Below the pieces are notes generated by a model. That model did no database searches. It saw only the letters and a program-made list of their open reading frames with translations, and was not told the origin of the DNA. A DNA stretch of 64,000 nt. Origin: Limanda limanda (lineage: Eukaryota; Chordata; Actinopteri; Pleuronectiformes; Pleuronectidae). Shown in pieces: positions 24,901 to 38,580 of the stretch. A program made the translations under genes and the position numbers. The number at the start of each line of letters is the position of its first letter. Within the stretch, counting starts at the first letter, position 1. The DNA is taken from positions 20,230,248 through 20,294,247 of the forward strand of contig NC_083651.1 in NCBI RefSeq assembly GCF_963576545.1, read 5' to 3'.

Positions 24901-27900
24901 TATTTGTCTGTATTTTAGTGTTTCTTTGAATGACAAAGAACAAATTGACCAAAAAAAAAAAAAATTGTCTCTAAGAAAAAATGTATCATGACATTCATAT
25001 GTGTGCTGGTAATAGTAGACATATTACATATTGTCAATAAGCACTGATACTTAGTTATGATTTCAATTTTAATCTTAAAACAATTGGGTAACGCTGTAAT
25101 TCTCCCGACACCACAGTGATCTTCATGAACAATCATTTAAAAAAAGAATTGCTGAGCGCCATAGAACCAACATATGAGTCTTTCTCCGGCCTGTTCAGAG
25201 GAGCAGAGACCAAGCAGAGGTGTGTGTGATGGTGGTGGTGGTGTGGGGGGGGTTAACCCCTGCTGTTCCTGTCTGCCCAACACACCACCACCGCCTCACC
25301 TCCGCCCCACTGCACACCCTCCTCCTCCCTCCGCTCCTGCACCGGGCCAATACAAACAGCATTATTTATGCTCGGCAAAACACCCCTTAATTACTCATGA
25401 ACTGGCGAGTCCACCGCTGCCTACCACCCACCAGCAGCCATTAAACAGTCCCCTAAAAGCTCGCGATTTGATATTAGCACACTTGAGCCTTTGAGAAGGA
25501 ATTAAGAAATAAATAAATCTGCGAGTGATTTACATATGCACAGCAGCTGATATTTATACTCGGCAGTGCGTCCCTGAAGGGCCCGTCTTATTACCTCCGT
25601 CCTCAGGTCCTAGCACAGAGACCAGCAGAGGAAGGCAGGTGATTAATTCTGCGCTCGCGAGAAGCCAACGAATCCACAACAACCAGCACAGGAGGATTTC
25701 TATAGGGCTTTTTCTTTTTTTTCTTTTTTTATTTGTGGAGAACATTCAGTCTCTTTACTTTATGGTCTTCTAGGCTGTCTATTTTCATATCCACTTTTAT
25801 TGTTCCCTATTAGGGGTAGCTTACTCGTGATTAAGTGATAATGTTGAGCAGAGTACATACAGTGCCGTATGCGCGCCGGCGGTTTATCTGGTGACAAACA
25901 GTGGGTTTACTGTGTATATGGGATTCGGTTTATGCCAGAGGATTTAGCTGCTCGGCGAGTGCCTGTGAAAAATTATTGCATCTTTACATGTTTGAGAGCA
26001 TCGGCGCCTTGTTTTTGTGGAGATGCTCTTGAGCGGCCGTGATAAGCGCCACATGTGTTTGTACTCGTCGCAACACCAAGATCAAAAAGTCGACTGAAGC
26101 CTGTCGTTGCATTTCTATCACGCACCGCACATGCTTCACCATTCAGGAGCTCTTGAAAACAGACATAAGGTTCAGTTCTAAGACTGTGTGTAAAAGGCAT
26201 CATATATAATAAAATGGACACTGTTCAGTCCTTGGTCCAGTGTTGTTGTTTGTTCCACTTCCCGTCACAAAAACATTAATAACTTGTACATCTTGCTTCT
26301 ACAAACCTCGAGCTCCACCTTCATTAGTTGAACCCGCCAAAACACTGTGTTCAACTTCGCCTCTAATTACATCATCAGATTCAGAGAGTAGAGCCGCAGT
26401 GTGTACTATTTAAAATCCCTCTGTCTAATTACTGCTTTAGTCCCACATCCCTGTGACATGGCAGTGATAGATCATTATTTTTCCCTGCAATTTGTTATAT
26501 TCTTTGCAATATAATTGGATCAGATTAATTATCATGATTAATGAATTCTTGGGGCTTCTGTGTGTAACGTGCAGGATCCTCCAGGTCTGGAACAGGCAAC
26601 TTATACACATCCAGGCTGCCAGACCGATGGAAGCTGTGGAGTCCGGGCCTCTGGTGCGTGTCTCGCTTCCACACTTTTCCCTCAGAGGGTTTATAGTGTT
26701 TTTGTGTAGTTCTCTTGCATCTGTCAAAATCAAAAAGCGGTTTTAATTTGTTAACAAGGTGCTTTAATGCTTCAGAGTCATTTCTCCCAAAGACTATTGA
26801 GATCTATACAATAAAATATATATTTTTTGTGGAATCACCTCCATCACTTTCTATCCATTTCAATTTGCATTTCCGTACGGTACATGTTCATGCACTTGGT
26901 GTAAATGAGAAATAGCTTTGTCTTTTTAATCCTGTCGACAAGCATTATAGCAATGTCACTTTAACATTGAGCACCACTCTGTATTCTCCCACCGCCCTGA
27001 CCAATCAGTTCAATTCCAAGTTTATAACATGATAGTTTATTAATGAGGAGTGAAACGGTTCTCCGACGCCCTCGATCTATACGGCGGCGGCGGCTGCAAT
27101 TTAGCTCTTCTAAAAAATACTGTCCAGTTATGGCGGACGGACACTAGTCAATTCCCTGTGCATGGGAATGGCTCATTAACGGGGCGAGGCGAGCGCTGTG
27201 CGTTTGTATATGGCTGCCGCTGGTCGACATGCAGAATGGATTTATGGTGTCACTCAGCCCTGGAGAACGACTAATGAGGGTGTGCAGGCTAGCAGCGTCC
27301 GAGTGGGGTAATTCCACCCACCATCCATCCAGTATAGGAGGGGTGGGGTGTGGGGGGGGTGGGGTGTGGAAGGAGGGAGGAGGGAGGAGGGGGTTTGTGG
27401 AAGGAGGACACATCCCTCATTACGTGAGAGTGTCTCAGGAGGTTCCTTTAATATTTTAATAAATAACATCAGCCCAACAAGAAATTAATGAATAGTATCA
27501 TTAATAATGAGCCTGAGCCTTGTAGTGATAGGACAGATATTAAATTGAACCACTGTGGGGAGATCTCCTGAGACTCGGGATTCTTCCAGAAGCAAACAAG
27601 GCCAGTGAATGAGGCAGCCGTCCCTCCGTGCCAACAGCTTTTACAACAGGTTGAAAGTAATAAAGGAGGATTTTCCCAGCGATAAAGTAAAGCCCTCGGA
27701 AATCTGCTCATGTAGATCGCTGTGAAAGGCACAGCCAAATGTGATCCTTAATTAAACTTTAATCAAGATAATGCTGTTTGCAGGAGAAGGAGTTTAAAAA
27801 AAGGTGTCCCCAGCCCCCTTTTCCATCCAGGCAACCCCGCCGCTTCATATTGTAGCGGTCATAACCCCACTTATCTGCTCCTTAAACTTCTGCCTGTTTG

Positions 27901-30900
27901 TTTGTTTGTTTTCGCTTGTTTTCATTTGCAAAGCCGGGTATCCTTCCGTTGTATGGTTTTGATTCAGCTTTACATTTGTCAGGATTTCTCCATATTGTCT
28001 TCCTTTATCTCCTGTTAGGAGGATTTGTCCCCACAGATTATAGCGAACATCTAATATCTCTGCACCCAAACTAGCCAGTACATCGCAATATACAACAAAT
28101 AAAGTTGTGTAATTCTGTCTCAATGACAGTTTAGAAGAACAGGAAGTAAACACAGAGGACTTTTTTGTTTTACTAAATGTTATCACATAAACAGATAATC
28201 TGAAAAATTACATATAATATATTTACTACAGATTAGTAAGAATAAAAAGGCTTTAGAAAATATACAATAAGCCCCCTCGGGTACATTGTGTGTTTCTTGG
28301 ATTAAGAGACTGAATGACGGAACAACTTGCTGAAGCTATTGAATTAGTAGCATGGAGCTCACAAATGACTAATGACATTTGTTTTGCACCTTTACAAAAC
28401 TATTATTGCTAATAGAATAATATTAATGCTTTTTATGGAAATCATTTAGTGGGAGAATTGCTCAGCAGCTTCATCTTAATGTAATTTATGCCACTTTTGT
28501 TTATGTACAAAGTCTCGGCTCTACCTCCGTGTTAACGTATTACACAAACAGCATTGTGGAAATGCAACATCTTATCTTAAAGGTAAAATACATTAATTTA
28601 CGCGGAGCAGATTTGGGTCATGTCACACTCATTTACATAATAGTATGCATTATCAAAGCAGCTAGAGTGTACAGTGTGAGGCAAAGTGCTTACACTTAAT
28701 CATCGGTGTGTTACCTTATTACATGAGGAGTTAATATATGTCTGCAGTATTCTGGATCATTGGCAGTATATACTGTTTTCTGCTCCACCAGCTTACACTG
28801 GATATTACACAGTGTGGCAATTTGCCTCAGTTTACTTGTTATATCATCATACAGTGTTTGCCCAATTTTTTTTTTAATGAGATGATCAGATTTATTCTTC
28901 CAAATGTTGGAATTGGCTTGAATTCTTTGAGCAGTAAGCCAAAAGTAAAATGCAACACTGTACCTGTAAATAAATATAATAAATCATATGATATACATAG
29001 AAATATAAATAGTTTGAACAATTTCTTACAGTTTCTTTTATAAAAAACAAAATGTTTATTACCTGATGAGTTTTAGAGCTGAAGAATAAGAGCTTAACAT
29101 TCGCACATTTTCTAATATATCCAAGAATGTCCTTAAGTTAATGACTTCAAAACTGTGAAATCTTTTATATCGTCCTGAACTGCATAATTTTGTTCCTGAG
29201 ATTTTGTCCTTTTAATATCTAAGCGTGTTTAGACCATATGTCCCTGCCATCTACAAAACTCCTTCATTCCCCACTGTATAAAGAAATACCAGTATTTTCT
29301 TCATAATAAAAAGTGGATTACTGTGAATCACAGGGAAGCGTCACCAGCTGTCACAGAGAAATGAAACCAGGCTGGCCAATGTCTATGATGATTTAAAAAA
29401 AAAAAAAAAACCATTTTGAAATTAACGATTAATTAGTTCATTGTTTTTTAAGGTGCAGGGCAGTAGTAGAAGTACTAGTTATTATAACAAATATTATTTC
29501 TATAATTTTTTAAGTTATTTCTGGTAAATAGTTACATTATTAGTAGAAGACATACTGCTTTTTTAAGAATGTGACATTTTATGGTTTTTAAAATTTGTTC
29601 AACAGGTGGAACAAGGAAAAAAAGTATCAACCTCACATTTGTACTTTTACTAAAGTATATAAAGTATCAACATTGATGCATTGGCCACAACTGTTAATTC
29701 TACAATAGCTCTTTTATTTATTTGCATTTAATGGTCACTTAAACATATGTGGCATTTACATATACACTTTATCTGAAGCCGTAACATTTGTATTTGTCTA
29801 TTAATTCAAATTAATAGTTTGCCTTGTAACTTTTGGGTCATAGAGAGGCATGAGGGATATACATGTTCTCCTGCTGTATTAAAAAAAGACCATGCTACTC
29901 TTCTTAAGGTAAAACTGCTGCACCACCTGAAGAAGCCGGAGTCGGGTTTGACTGATTACGGCGCCACCATCGCTTGTTTGGCCGCCTCCCCTAAAAGCAA
30001 TACTCAGCAGAACATGGCTTTTTCTCTCTCATGTTGTGCCTCCTCCATGAGTAATTACATCCGTGATTTCTGAGCTGCACTACAGCTTCCTCAGTGGAAA
30101 AACCCAAAGGCTGATAGCAGCTCCTCCTGGAACTGTGTTTTTAAAATACTAAATATCCTATACAACTGTGAGCCATAGAGCCAAAATCAGTAAGGAGGGC
30201 ATCACATCTTTATTTCCTTCACTTCATGGTGTTCATTTATTTGCTCTTGAGGACTGCTACTACCTTGAGTTGCTCCTCTACAACTCCCACAGAATACTGT
30301 AGGAGGCTGAGCAGACAAAGACAAATGGCTCGCGCCCCAATTTCCATAGTGCTGTACATCTTTTAATCATAAATACTAAACAATGAACAACACTGGGGCT
30401 CGTGGCGCCGGATGGACAAGAGCGGTGAGCCTCCTCCTCCTCCTCTGTCTCTCTTCATGCTGCCGGTGGAATGACTAATGCATTGAGGGTCATGGTGTAA
30501 AACCGCTGCCCCAAGGTCAACGTACTGACACTTAATTGTTTGTCCTGTCATCTGTCACTTCCTTGAAATTTCATATCTGACCCTTGTTAGCCCTGTGTTT
30601 CTGTTTTAATCCCCAGTGTGACAGAAAGATCAGGACTGTGCTGTTATCAAGATGTGTCAGATTACTTGTGTTGGGTCCTGTCATTGTGATGCAATACAGG
30701 CCGAGGATTCCTGTCTGTCATGTGCGGACTGAGGCACGGCCACGCTCTTTAATGTTGTTTTCACCGATTGGTTCCAGTTATTTATACATTTCAGCTTCTT
30801 ATCAATTGAACCGGGGAAAGAATCCTTCCCTCTGATCTGATCCTTAAACTTTAAAAGTTATACATGTTCAAAATGATACATATTTCAAATCACAAATAGA

Positions 30901-31039
30901 AGAGTTGCACCAAGTGCTACAAACCTGTGGTAACACACTTAACAGAATGTATAATGTAGGTGTGAAAATGCCTTTGTTTTTAATGTCTGTAGTTTGTCTT
31001 TCTTCACACAGTATATGTAGCATTGGTGTACTAGCTTTA
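24901..31039. other. Intergenic, no recognised gene; several GC-rich patches
   Basis: Patches near 25860-26110 and 27060-27310 are CpG-containing with long unique sequence and could be conserved noncoding elements. A G-rich tract (27339-27401) could form quadruplexes. Poly-A of 17 lies near 29395. No exon is supported. Confidence 0.4.
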
Positions 31040-31110
31040 CTAGCACCATACCTTTATAATTGTGAGGCGCTTTGGGAATAAGTGAAAGCCAATACAAATT
31101 AGATTATAAA
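31040..31110 (+). repeat. Possible fish repeat end (GGCGCTTTGGG motif)
   Basis: ATTGTGAGGCGCTTTGGGAA followed by AAGCCAATACAAATTA resembles the 3' part of common teleost repeats. Weak on its own. Confidence 0.35.
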
Positions 31111-31567
31111 TGGGAAGGTACATCAATCACAGCCGGATGTAATATTGCTTTTTTTTTTTTGTCGACCGGCTGCTGCAGCACAAAGAACCTTCACTGAGAA
31201 CAAACCGTGGTTGGTTTAATTGTTGATATATGGCAGGTAGAAAAGAAAACATTCTTTTATATGTAAAGATATGTTTTCATTTTGATGCTATTATTGCACA
31301 AAACTTTTCTTTATAAAAATCCACTTTCGTGGCCAAACAAAATTTGTCCTTTTCCTTAGTTCACAGCCTTTTCATGTAAAATAAAGGATTATTTCACACA
31401 ATGCTTACGTCTGATTATGTGTCTGACTGGACTGTTGGTTTCATGCCAGTTAGATTTCACTAATGTGCTACCTTTTCTTCCCTGGACACAATTAAGTTTT
31501 TTAATCCATATATAGCTTGTTTACAGTTTGTGTTTTCCATAATAATGTGTAGTTAAAGCCTAACAGA

Positions 31568-32284
31568 CACATTTAATATTTTTCTAACTAACTTTCATCT
31601 ATTGTTAGAATCACTAGTGCTAATGTGCAGCCACACGCAGGCAGCAGAAATAAGTTTCATGCCACTTGCATGCTTGTGCAGGTGTGTGCTTGTGTGCCTG
31701 CTGTCAGAACAGAAGATACGATCAATACATTGACTCAGCAAAACCTCACCCAATGATGTCATTATTTCATTATTCTTTTGTCTTCAATCTGTTGTAAATG
31801 AAGTTAGAATTAACTGGGATATTATTGTTTTAAAGGAGTTTTGGAACTGTGTGGCCCTTTATTTCAGGACACACTCACACCGAACACTATCATGTAGGCC
31901 TATAAACATTTAATATCTTTCTAACCAACTTTCATAATGCATTTTTTAGGCACCAGTGGTAATTTGCAGTAATGCAGGAAGCACAAATAGGCATCATGTC
32001 ACCTCTATGCTTGTGCTCAGCCTCTGCATTGCCTAAATTCCCCTTGGGATCGATAAAGCATCTGTCTATCTATCATGTGTGTCCTCGTCGGCCTGTTGTT
32101 GGAAAAGAAAATATAGGACTCATTCAGCAAAACCTCATCTGCAAATTTTTATAATTTTGGTCTAAACACCGACAAGTTGCCATTTACCTTTAATCAGTTG
32201 TAAATTAAGTTTTAATAAGCTGAGAAATTATCATTAAAACAGTTTTAGAACTTTGTGGCCTTTTCTTTCCAGGACACGCTCGTA
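31568..32284 (+). repeat. Diverged tandem duplication, units 31568-31878 and 31907-32284
   Basis: Both units begin CATTTAATAT.TTTCTAAC.AACTTTCAT and share, in order, an AATTTGCAG/AATGTGCAG region, CAGCAAAACCTCA, a TTTGGAACT/TTTAGAACT block and a final CAGGACAC.CTC. The second unit is about 67 bp longer, mostly because of a fish-retroelement tail (32036-32075). There is no coding frame common to both units. Confidence 0.75.
32036..32075 (+). mobile_element. Fish retroelement 3' tail inserted in second duplicate unit
   Basis: CCCCTTGGGATCGATAAAGC followed by TCTGTCTATCTATC matches the 3' tail and short tandem end common to teleost non-LTR elements. It is absent from the matching place in the first unit, so it arrived after the duplication. 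Confidence 0.65.
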
Positions 32285-33973
32285 TTTGACCTATTTTAAT
32301 ACACTCTGCAGCGTTCAATGAATGAAAAAAACAAAACACACCCACTCTACCCATTCATATACTACAAATTACTCTATTATCTGTAATTTATGGCGTCTTT
32401 TTTTTCTCAATCCTGCGGTTTCCCATGCGAAACAGTGCGAGGTTATGGCCCACGACTTAACAAATGATGTGCTTGTGTTTGTATGAATGTATTGATCAGC
32501 GCTCCATTTGGGCAGATATCTTTCTTGATTTAGGATGGCAGGCTCGCGGGCAGGAGCGCCGTCTCCCTCCCTCACGCCATGTTTTCTGTTTTTTGCCTCA
32601 CTGGCTCTCCTAACTGCTCCGTTTTATTGAATAAATTCAAGCTGTCACTTCCCATGCCGGCGGAATAACTCAAGCTCAACATATAGTAATACAGGAAAAG
32701 TAGGATAAAATAATCTTGTCATGGCTGTAAAAGTGATCGCTCGGAGCCATAGTTGGCAATCAATACACTAATTCCGTAATTTATACTTGCAGCAATTGAG
32801 GAGGAAGGAGGCTCTGATGTGGTATTTCTTGACTCACTGACCAACTTTGACCTTCAGGAGAAGTGAGAGTGGGATTATTGTGTTGTTCGGCTTAAAGAAA
32901 TCACCTACAGGAGTTGAGAGGCAACGCCTGACATTTTATGTTCAGGACCAAAACCTAAACTGATTAATTCTTGGTAAGCACCAGCTCTTGAGCTTTCTCT
33001 ATCTTTATGACAGCAAATCCCTGACACTCAGCTGACAGTGAAACATAAAAGCCGGTCAGTGATTTCCTCCAACTTATTTCTTTTATCCTTCCCTCTTTTT
33101 TATGGAGGGGGACGTTCCTTTTCTTTTTCGCCCCAAGGAGCAAGAGGATCTTTTTTTTCCACCGCAGCCAGAACTCATTATCAGCTCCTTATTCTGACGG
33201 CTTCACTTTTCAGCACTTGCCAATCACAGGCCATCCTATGTTTCTATTAATCATGTCTTTTTATGGGTCATTCGTGCCAGCTCTTTATGACTATGGCTGT
33301 ATGCAGAGCAGTGCCTAAGTAGCTCTCGCTGTGTGTTTTACACGTTTCAGCAGATCTGCACTCGGTGGCCTAGAACGTCGCGTTTCGGACGAGAACCGTG
33401 AAGCCCTGTGTGAAATCCATCGAGGGCCGAAATACAGGGAGGAGTCGGAAGTTTCTCTGAAAGGAAGAAATTGATCGCAATAAGCAGGGAGATTTTTTGT
33501 GTGTTTTTCTGCCCCCTCTAGTGATGCTAATAACTTAATGATTCTAAAAATGCATGCAATTTGCCTCCATTGGATTTAACCATATTGTGTACATATGTGC
33601 CGGTGATTTCCAATCACTGATTGAACAACAGACAATGTTTGGTAAATAATGGCATCAACTGGCAGGAAACACCCCGCCCATTCTTTAATGACGGGATATT
33701 ATGTCATAAAACAAAGCTATACATTACAGATGGACTCGTATAGCCTCTTTAAACTTCAGCCAAACTTGTTGTGCATGTTTCCCAGATTGCATTCAGGATG
33801 TTGTAATTGTCTCTGTAGGCTTGTTGTAACACTCGCTTTTTGCTTATCTGCTCTGTCCAGCATCCCAGGAATCTACTGGACAATTCCACAAGCTTTACAT
33901 TCAATGCCAGCGTTCAGTGCCAAACCAGGAGGTCATGCCCTTAATGTAATGACATTTTGTGTTAACATTTTTT
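32285..33973. other. Intergenic, no recognised gene
   Basis: A CTCF-like CACTAGAGGGGGC on the minus strand near 33512-33524 has one extra G. Otherwise nothing is assigned. Confidence 0.4.
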
Positions 33974-34160
33974 AAACCCTAACCACAATCTTTTCCTCAC
34001 CCTACTCAACCCTAGGTGAAATTCTTGGACGTTGTAGAAATGGAAAATTTTGAAATTCTTGGCATTCAATCCTCCACTCATTGCCAGTATTGTCTGGACA
34101 GCAACATTGTCTCCTAGAATATACTTTTACATGTAAACTGCAACAGTGTGTCAATGTGTT
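33974..34160 (+). repeat. Possible fish dispersed repeat
   Basis: AAACCCTAACCACAATCTTT, TCTCCTAGAATATACTTTTA and CATGTAAACTGCAACAGTGT recall a teleost repeat. Ends not found. Confidence 0.4.
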
Positions 34161-34497
34161 TGGTTGGAAACGTAACCATGACCGGATTAAGTTTTCTACT
34201 AACATTATGTTTTTAATTCAAATATTGACGAACCACAGATATGTTAAAACTCAGAGTCACAACATCATAACGAGCCCATTAATCCAGCTCCATGCAACCA
34301 ATTACAAAAAACCCACAAACAGTGAGTGTATATAGTCTGAATGTCGGTAAATAGAAGGTGGTCTAAACGCAGCAGGGGGGCAATGGCCAGTGGGCCCCCC
34401 CGCTAAGTTATTGGGGACAGAAGGAACTGGGGGTCTGGTAATGATCACTAAACGTGTGCAGTGTTTAGCTGCAGCAGGAGATTGGTAAGGAGCTACG

Positions 34498-34505
34498 TGA
34501 CCTTT
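34498..34505 (-). promoter_or_regulatory. Exact NBRE (NR4A response element) with adjacent half-site
   Basis: AAAGGTCA on the minus strand, with a second AGGTCA half-site on the same strand at 34513-34518. It lies in a unique, CpG-containing stretch. NBRE is the monomer site of NR4A proteins. Confidence 0.4.
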
Positions 34506-34560
34506 GCTGTATTGACCTATTGGTTGACTCTTCGCGGGGCGCTGCAGCAGCACGAGAAGC

Positions 34561-37500
34561 TCGGCTCACGAAGGAAAGAGGACACAAGGAAAGAGGACAT
34601 AGGGCAAGAAAAAGTTTGTACATGTATCCAGGAATGAACAGATGTACTTATTCATAACTGCATCTTTGTATGCATACACGTGATGCCTTTAGTGTGTCTG
34701 TGTGTGTGGAAGTGCAAACAGACAGAGTGTGAACGTGTTATTTGGGTGAGGTGGCGTGGTGGTGGAGCGTGGATGGGGGGGTGGGGGGGTTGTGACAGAC
34801 AGAGGTCTCACCTCACACTTCACCTCCCAAATAAATTAAAGGAATTTTTTTCCCAGATTCTGCCTCTCCCACTGCTGCCTGGAGCCGAATGAGCACTTGT
34901 GAGGATAATTAAAATTGATGATATAGAATGACAGAGACATGATTTCTGCCTGCAGCAAGAGGTCTCTGAAGACGGTCTAACCAAACTGTCATGCCACCGC
35001 TCTTCTGTTTTACATGACTGTTTCACCTTACTAAATTGATCGCAAGTAAATACTCCCTATTGAATTAAAGTGTGATGTATCAGTCCGGGGACTCGGGGTT
35101 ACCTTCTTTTGATGGAGGCTGTCCTTCATCATGGTTAGGTCCATGTGAGCGATTCCTGTGGCAACGTTGTGGGTTTTGGCCTCTAGTTTTAACAGTTCAC
35201 CAGTCTAGATGAGGATGTTCAGTAGATGAGGATGTTGCTTTATTTTAACCCAGTCAAATTCAGCATGTATATACAGAATATCAACTCTAGATAATAAAAG
35301 ATCATAATGTATCAATGTTGACGGCAGAAAGATGTTGATTATATATAGTATTTGTTTATCAATCTGTTTATCTGGGCTACAGATACAGTTGTAATCTTAT
35401 AAACTATGTTTCATATGGACATAGAGTCAGACAAATATATATCTACCAATCATATATTTCAACATTTCTCTACATTTTCATTCATGTGTTTAGTATTTAT
35501 GTTGTGAAATGAAACTAAACTAAAAAAAAACACATGTATTTATTTTATTGAATTGTTAACTTATATTATAACATTTGATTTATTGATTGATTATGCATTT
35601 CATATTTTTTATATTAAGGTTTGGTTTTTTTGTGACAGCTGAGCAAAGTCCCCACACTAATGAAGGCAAAAACATGGTGCTGAAAACTATGTGAAAAAAA
35701 AGAAACGAGTTCAGATCATATTTTTCCTTTTTATTTAATTCGGTAGGATTATTTTTTCTTAGCTTTGTTATACAGCACTATCAATCATAAATTAACTGAT
35801 TATACACCAGTTACAATATTTTTCCTTCATAGAGGAAAGGATAAATGATATAAAGGTTTTTATATCCGCTTACAAGTGCATGATAATGTGTTAAAGATAA
35901 TTCATTCACTTAATATAATATTTAAACATGCGAAGCCGAGTTATTATAGAAATTGATTCCATTTGTTTAAATTATTTTCTTTTGAATACATTTTTTTGGG
36001 AATAATTCTTTCCATATATATACATAAGATACAAAGAGTCGATTATTCTCGGAGTATGTGTTGCTCCACTTGTTCCACTTGTGCACAGGTGAGAGGATAA
36101 TGTCAAACTAATTATCTAAGTGCAGAGTATCAGAAGAGGAGAGTGCTCAGCCTTTGATTATTCATGCCTTTTTTTTTTACACATCTTCATAATATCCCAA
36201 AGTGTTAGTTTATGAGCAAATGACGAATTTGCCGTTTTAGAATCATAGTTAATTATTGCGCTAAGCACACAATGAGGGGCATGTCAGATAGACTCCTCCA
36301 GTAAATTGATCTACATCCGAGTCGGCTGGACTTGCTCAACATGTATTGTGCTGGCCCAACATATTAGGGTCATTTGATTATTCCTCAGCACATGTCATTT
36401 TTAGTCCTGAGTGGGAACAGCTTGCTCCTGTCTCTGGTTTGTTTGAAGGAGGTGAACAGCTGTCAATGAGGAGTGCACGGGGACATAGGGCTAGACAAGG
36501 GGCAGGTCGGGGGGGGATGGTGAGCCGCTAAACCCCCACCAGGGTCCTCCTAAAGATAAATATTGATTGCGGACAGTTTTAATTACTTCTTTAAATTGAG
36601 CAATTTTGGTTTTCCCAGTTGGCTCCCGGCGAAAAATCCATGTAGGATCCCACACTGAGGGAGAGGGAGAGTGTTGAGCATGGCGTACCATAAATCACTG
36701 CAGATACATAATTCATTGGAAGCATGTGAAAAGGACAAGACAAGATGCTTTGGATCATTGAAAACAGCATTTCCAGAGGTCTCTCCACGTAGTGTGATCT
36801 CCCCCCTTGTTTGTATTAGAATTTGTTACCTTGTTCAACTTGCGCTCTCATCTGAATGATGCTGAATGATAGATGTGCATCCTTTAAGTTGAATCTCTAT
36901 GCATTTCTCATCACATGTGATCAATATAGAAAGATACTTGAAAAGAACAAATGTCAATATCTTCATTTAACACAGAAAAGGATCCAAACCTAATTAAAGA
37001 ATAGGAGCAGATTTCAATCATGATAGTGTCTCTCCAGTGAAGTTACTAAAACCTTACTATATTCTTGACATGCTTTTTGTCCACTCATGTTCAGAAGGGC
37101 AAGGTCAGTGCTAATCTCTCCTAATGTGAGGGCTACTCTTGATCTTCACTCATCGTTTAACGTGTCATTTCTATTACAGCGTAAGAAACATTCTCTCCTG
37201 CACTTTGTCAGTGTCTCGATGAGGCGAAGAGATCACGTCCTTGACATGTAAGCAGCATTATTGTCCTGCTATTCAAATAAATGTCTGCTAATAGGTTCAG
37301 TGTCAAGTCTTTCAGCCAAGATATGTATCATGGGATGGAGACCGTCACTCTGAACTGCTGGTGCAATCATGATTGGAATGTATCTCATCATATTAGGGTT
37401 ATCGAGCCTTCACCTTGACCATACGCGAAGCCTCGTTTTTCCTTTTTATCCTGTGAGAAGTAGTCCAGGTCAAGGGGATAATTTGATTTGACTTTTTTGG

Positions 37501-37621
37501 ATTTATTGTCCTGCTCGGTGACACTTCAGCAGCTGTAAAGGATCGTGGCGAGACGCCAGCAGAGATTCTTCAGCAGTCGATGACGAGAGTCTGCAGACAT
37601 GCTAGCAGCTCTGTGATGCTG
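34561..37621. other. Intergenic, no recognised gene
   Basis: Small tandem pairs occur at about 34571-34602 (AGGAAAGAGGACA twice) and 35203-35236 (TAGATGAGGATGTT twice). Positions 35240-36060 are very AT-rich. No exon was seen. Confidence 0.45.
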
Positions 37622-38580
37622 TAGCTCTGAGCTAAACATTAATTAAGGCATGTTAACATGCTCACAGTGACAATACTAACATGCTGAGGTTTGGAAAATA
37701 CAATGCCCATCTTTGTAGTGCACCTCGGCATGCTAACACTTGCTAATTAGCATTAAACACAATGAACTACTGAGGCCACTGTAAAGAATACCCTTATTTT
37801 ACAGGTCTCTGACAAATTATAAATTGAACCTTATGATAATGAGCGATGGAGATCGGGGGTTACGGGAGTTATAACTATTAAATCTAAGAAGAACATGAAT
37901 GTTTGTGCCAAACTTTTCGCAAAAATTTGGTCATTTCACAAAAAAACCTAAGTCTAATTTTGATTTATCCCCGGGAACCATGAATGTCTACACAAAATTT
38001 CATGTCAATCTGATAATTGTTGTTGAGATATTGCATCAAACCTATAAATGTCGACCTCATGCTGATGCTAGCGGAAAAGTCAGGAAATCACTGTCATTGG
38101 GAGTCAAGTCATTGGGATTCATCCTCAGGGGATCATGAATGCCTCAACAAAATGTCATGTCAATAAAACTGGTAGTTGTTGAGGTATTTCAGTCTGGACA
38201 ATAGGCTGTTTATATAGATGGACGACGCAGTTCCACTTCCTCCCACTATCCAGAAATGAAGTCGATCTTGACAGTTTTTATAGCTTCAAATAACTAATTA
38301 ATGCTGAACTTAGATCAGTGTGATAATAATGACCTAAAATCACAGAAAGCATCATTGAGAAACATTCAGTAGGTGTGTATCATTTTACTTTTATGTCCTA
38401 TCTTCTAATTTAGAGGAGGGAGGATTTATGAGCTATTCTGCAGCCAGCCACTAGGGGGAAATCAGGATGCTTTGGCTTAATTTTTTGGGAGCGGTCGTCC
38501 ATCTTTCTACACATTCTATGTGACTGACCAACAGACCAACATTGCCATCCCTGAAGTCGGTTGCTGGCATGGCTAAAAAA
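37622..38580 (+). repeat. Long fish dispersed repeat, interrupted by a MITE
   Basis: The sequence follows, in order, a well-known teleost repeat: GCATGTTAACATGCTCAC, GCATGCTAACACTTGCTAAT, ACAAAATTTCATGTCAATCT, GGGATTCATCCTCAGGGGAT, GTTGAGGTATTTCAGTCTGG. After a foreign block it resumes with GACCAACAGACCAACATTGC and GGCATGGCTAAAAAA. The break falls inside the sequence where the usual copy is continuous. Confidence 0.7.
38202..38520. mobile_element. Inverted-repeat MITE inserted in the fish repeat
   Basis: The left end contains TATATAGATGGACGAC and the right end, reverse-complemented, contains GTAGAAAGATGGACGAC, an imperfect terminal inverted repeat. Internal CCACTTCCTCCCACTATCC and GGTCGTCCATCTTT blocks match another teleost repeat. 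The target duplication is not clear. Confidence 0.55.

Noticed and set aside
24668..24991. A 107-codon frame
   Set aside because: It lies in a common fish interspersed repeat.
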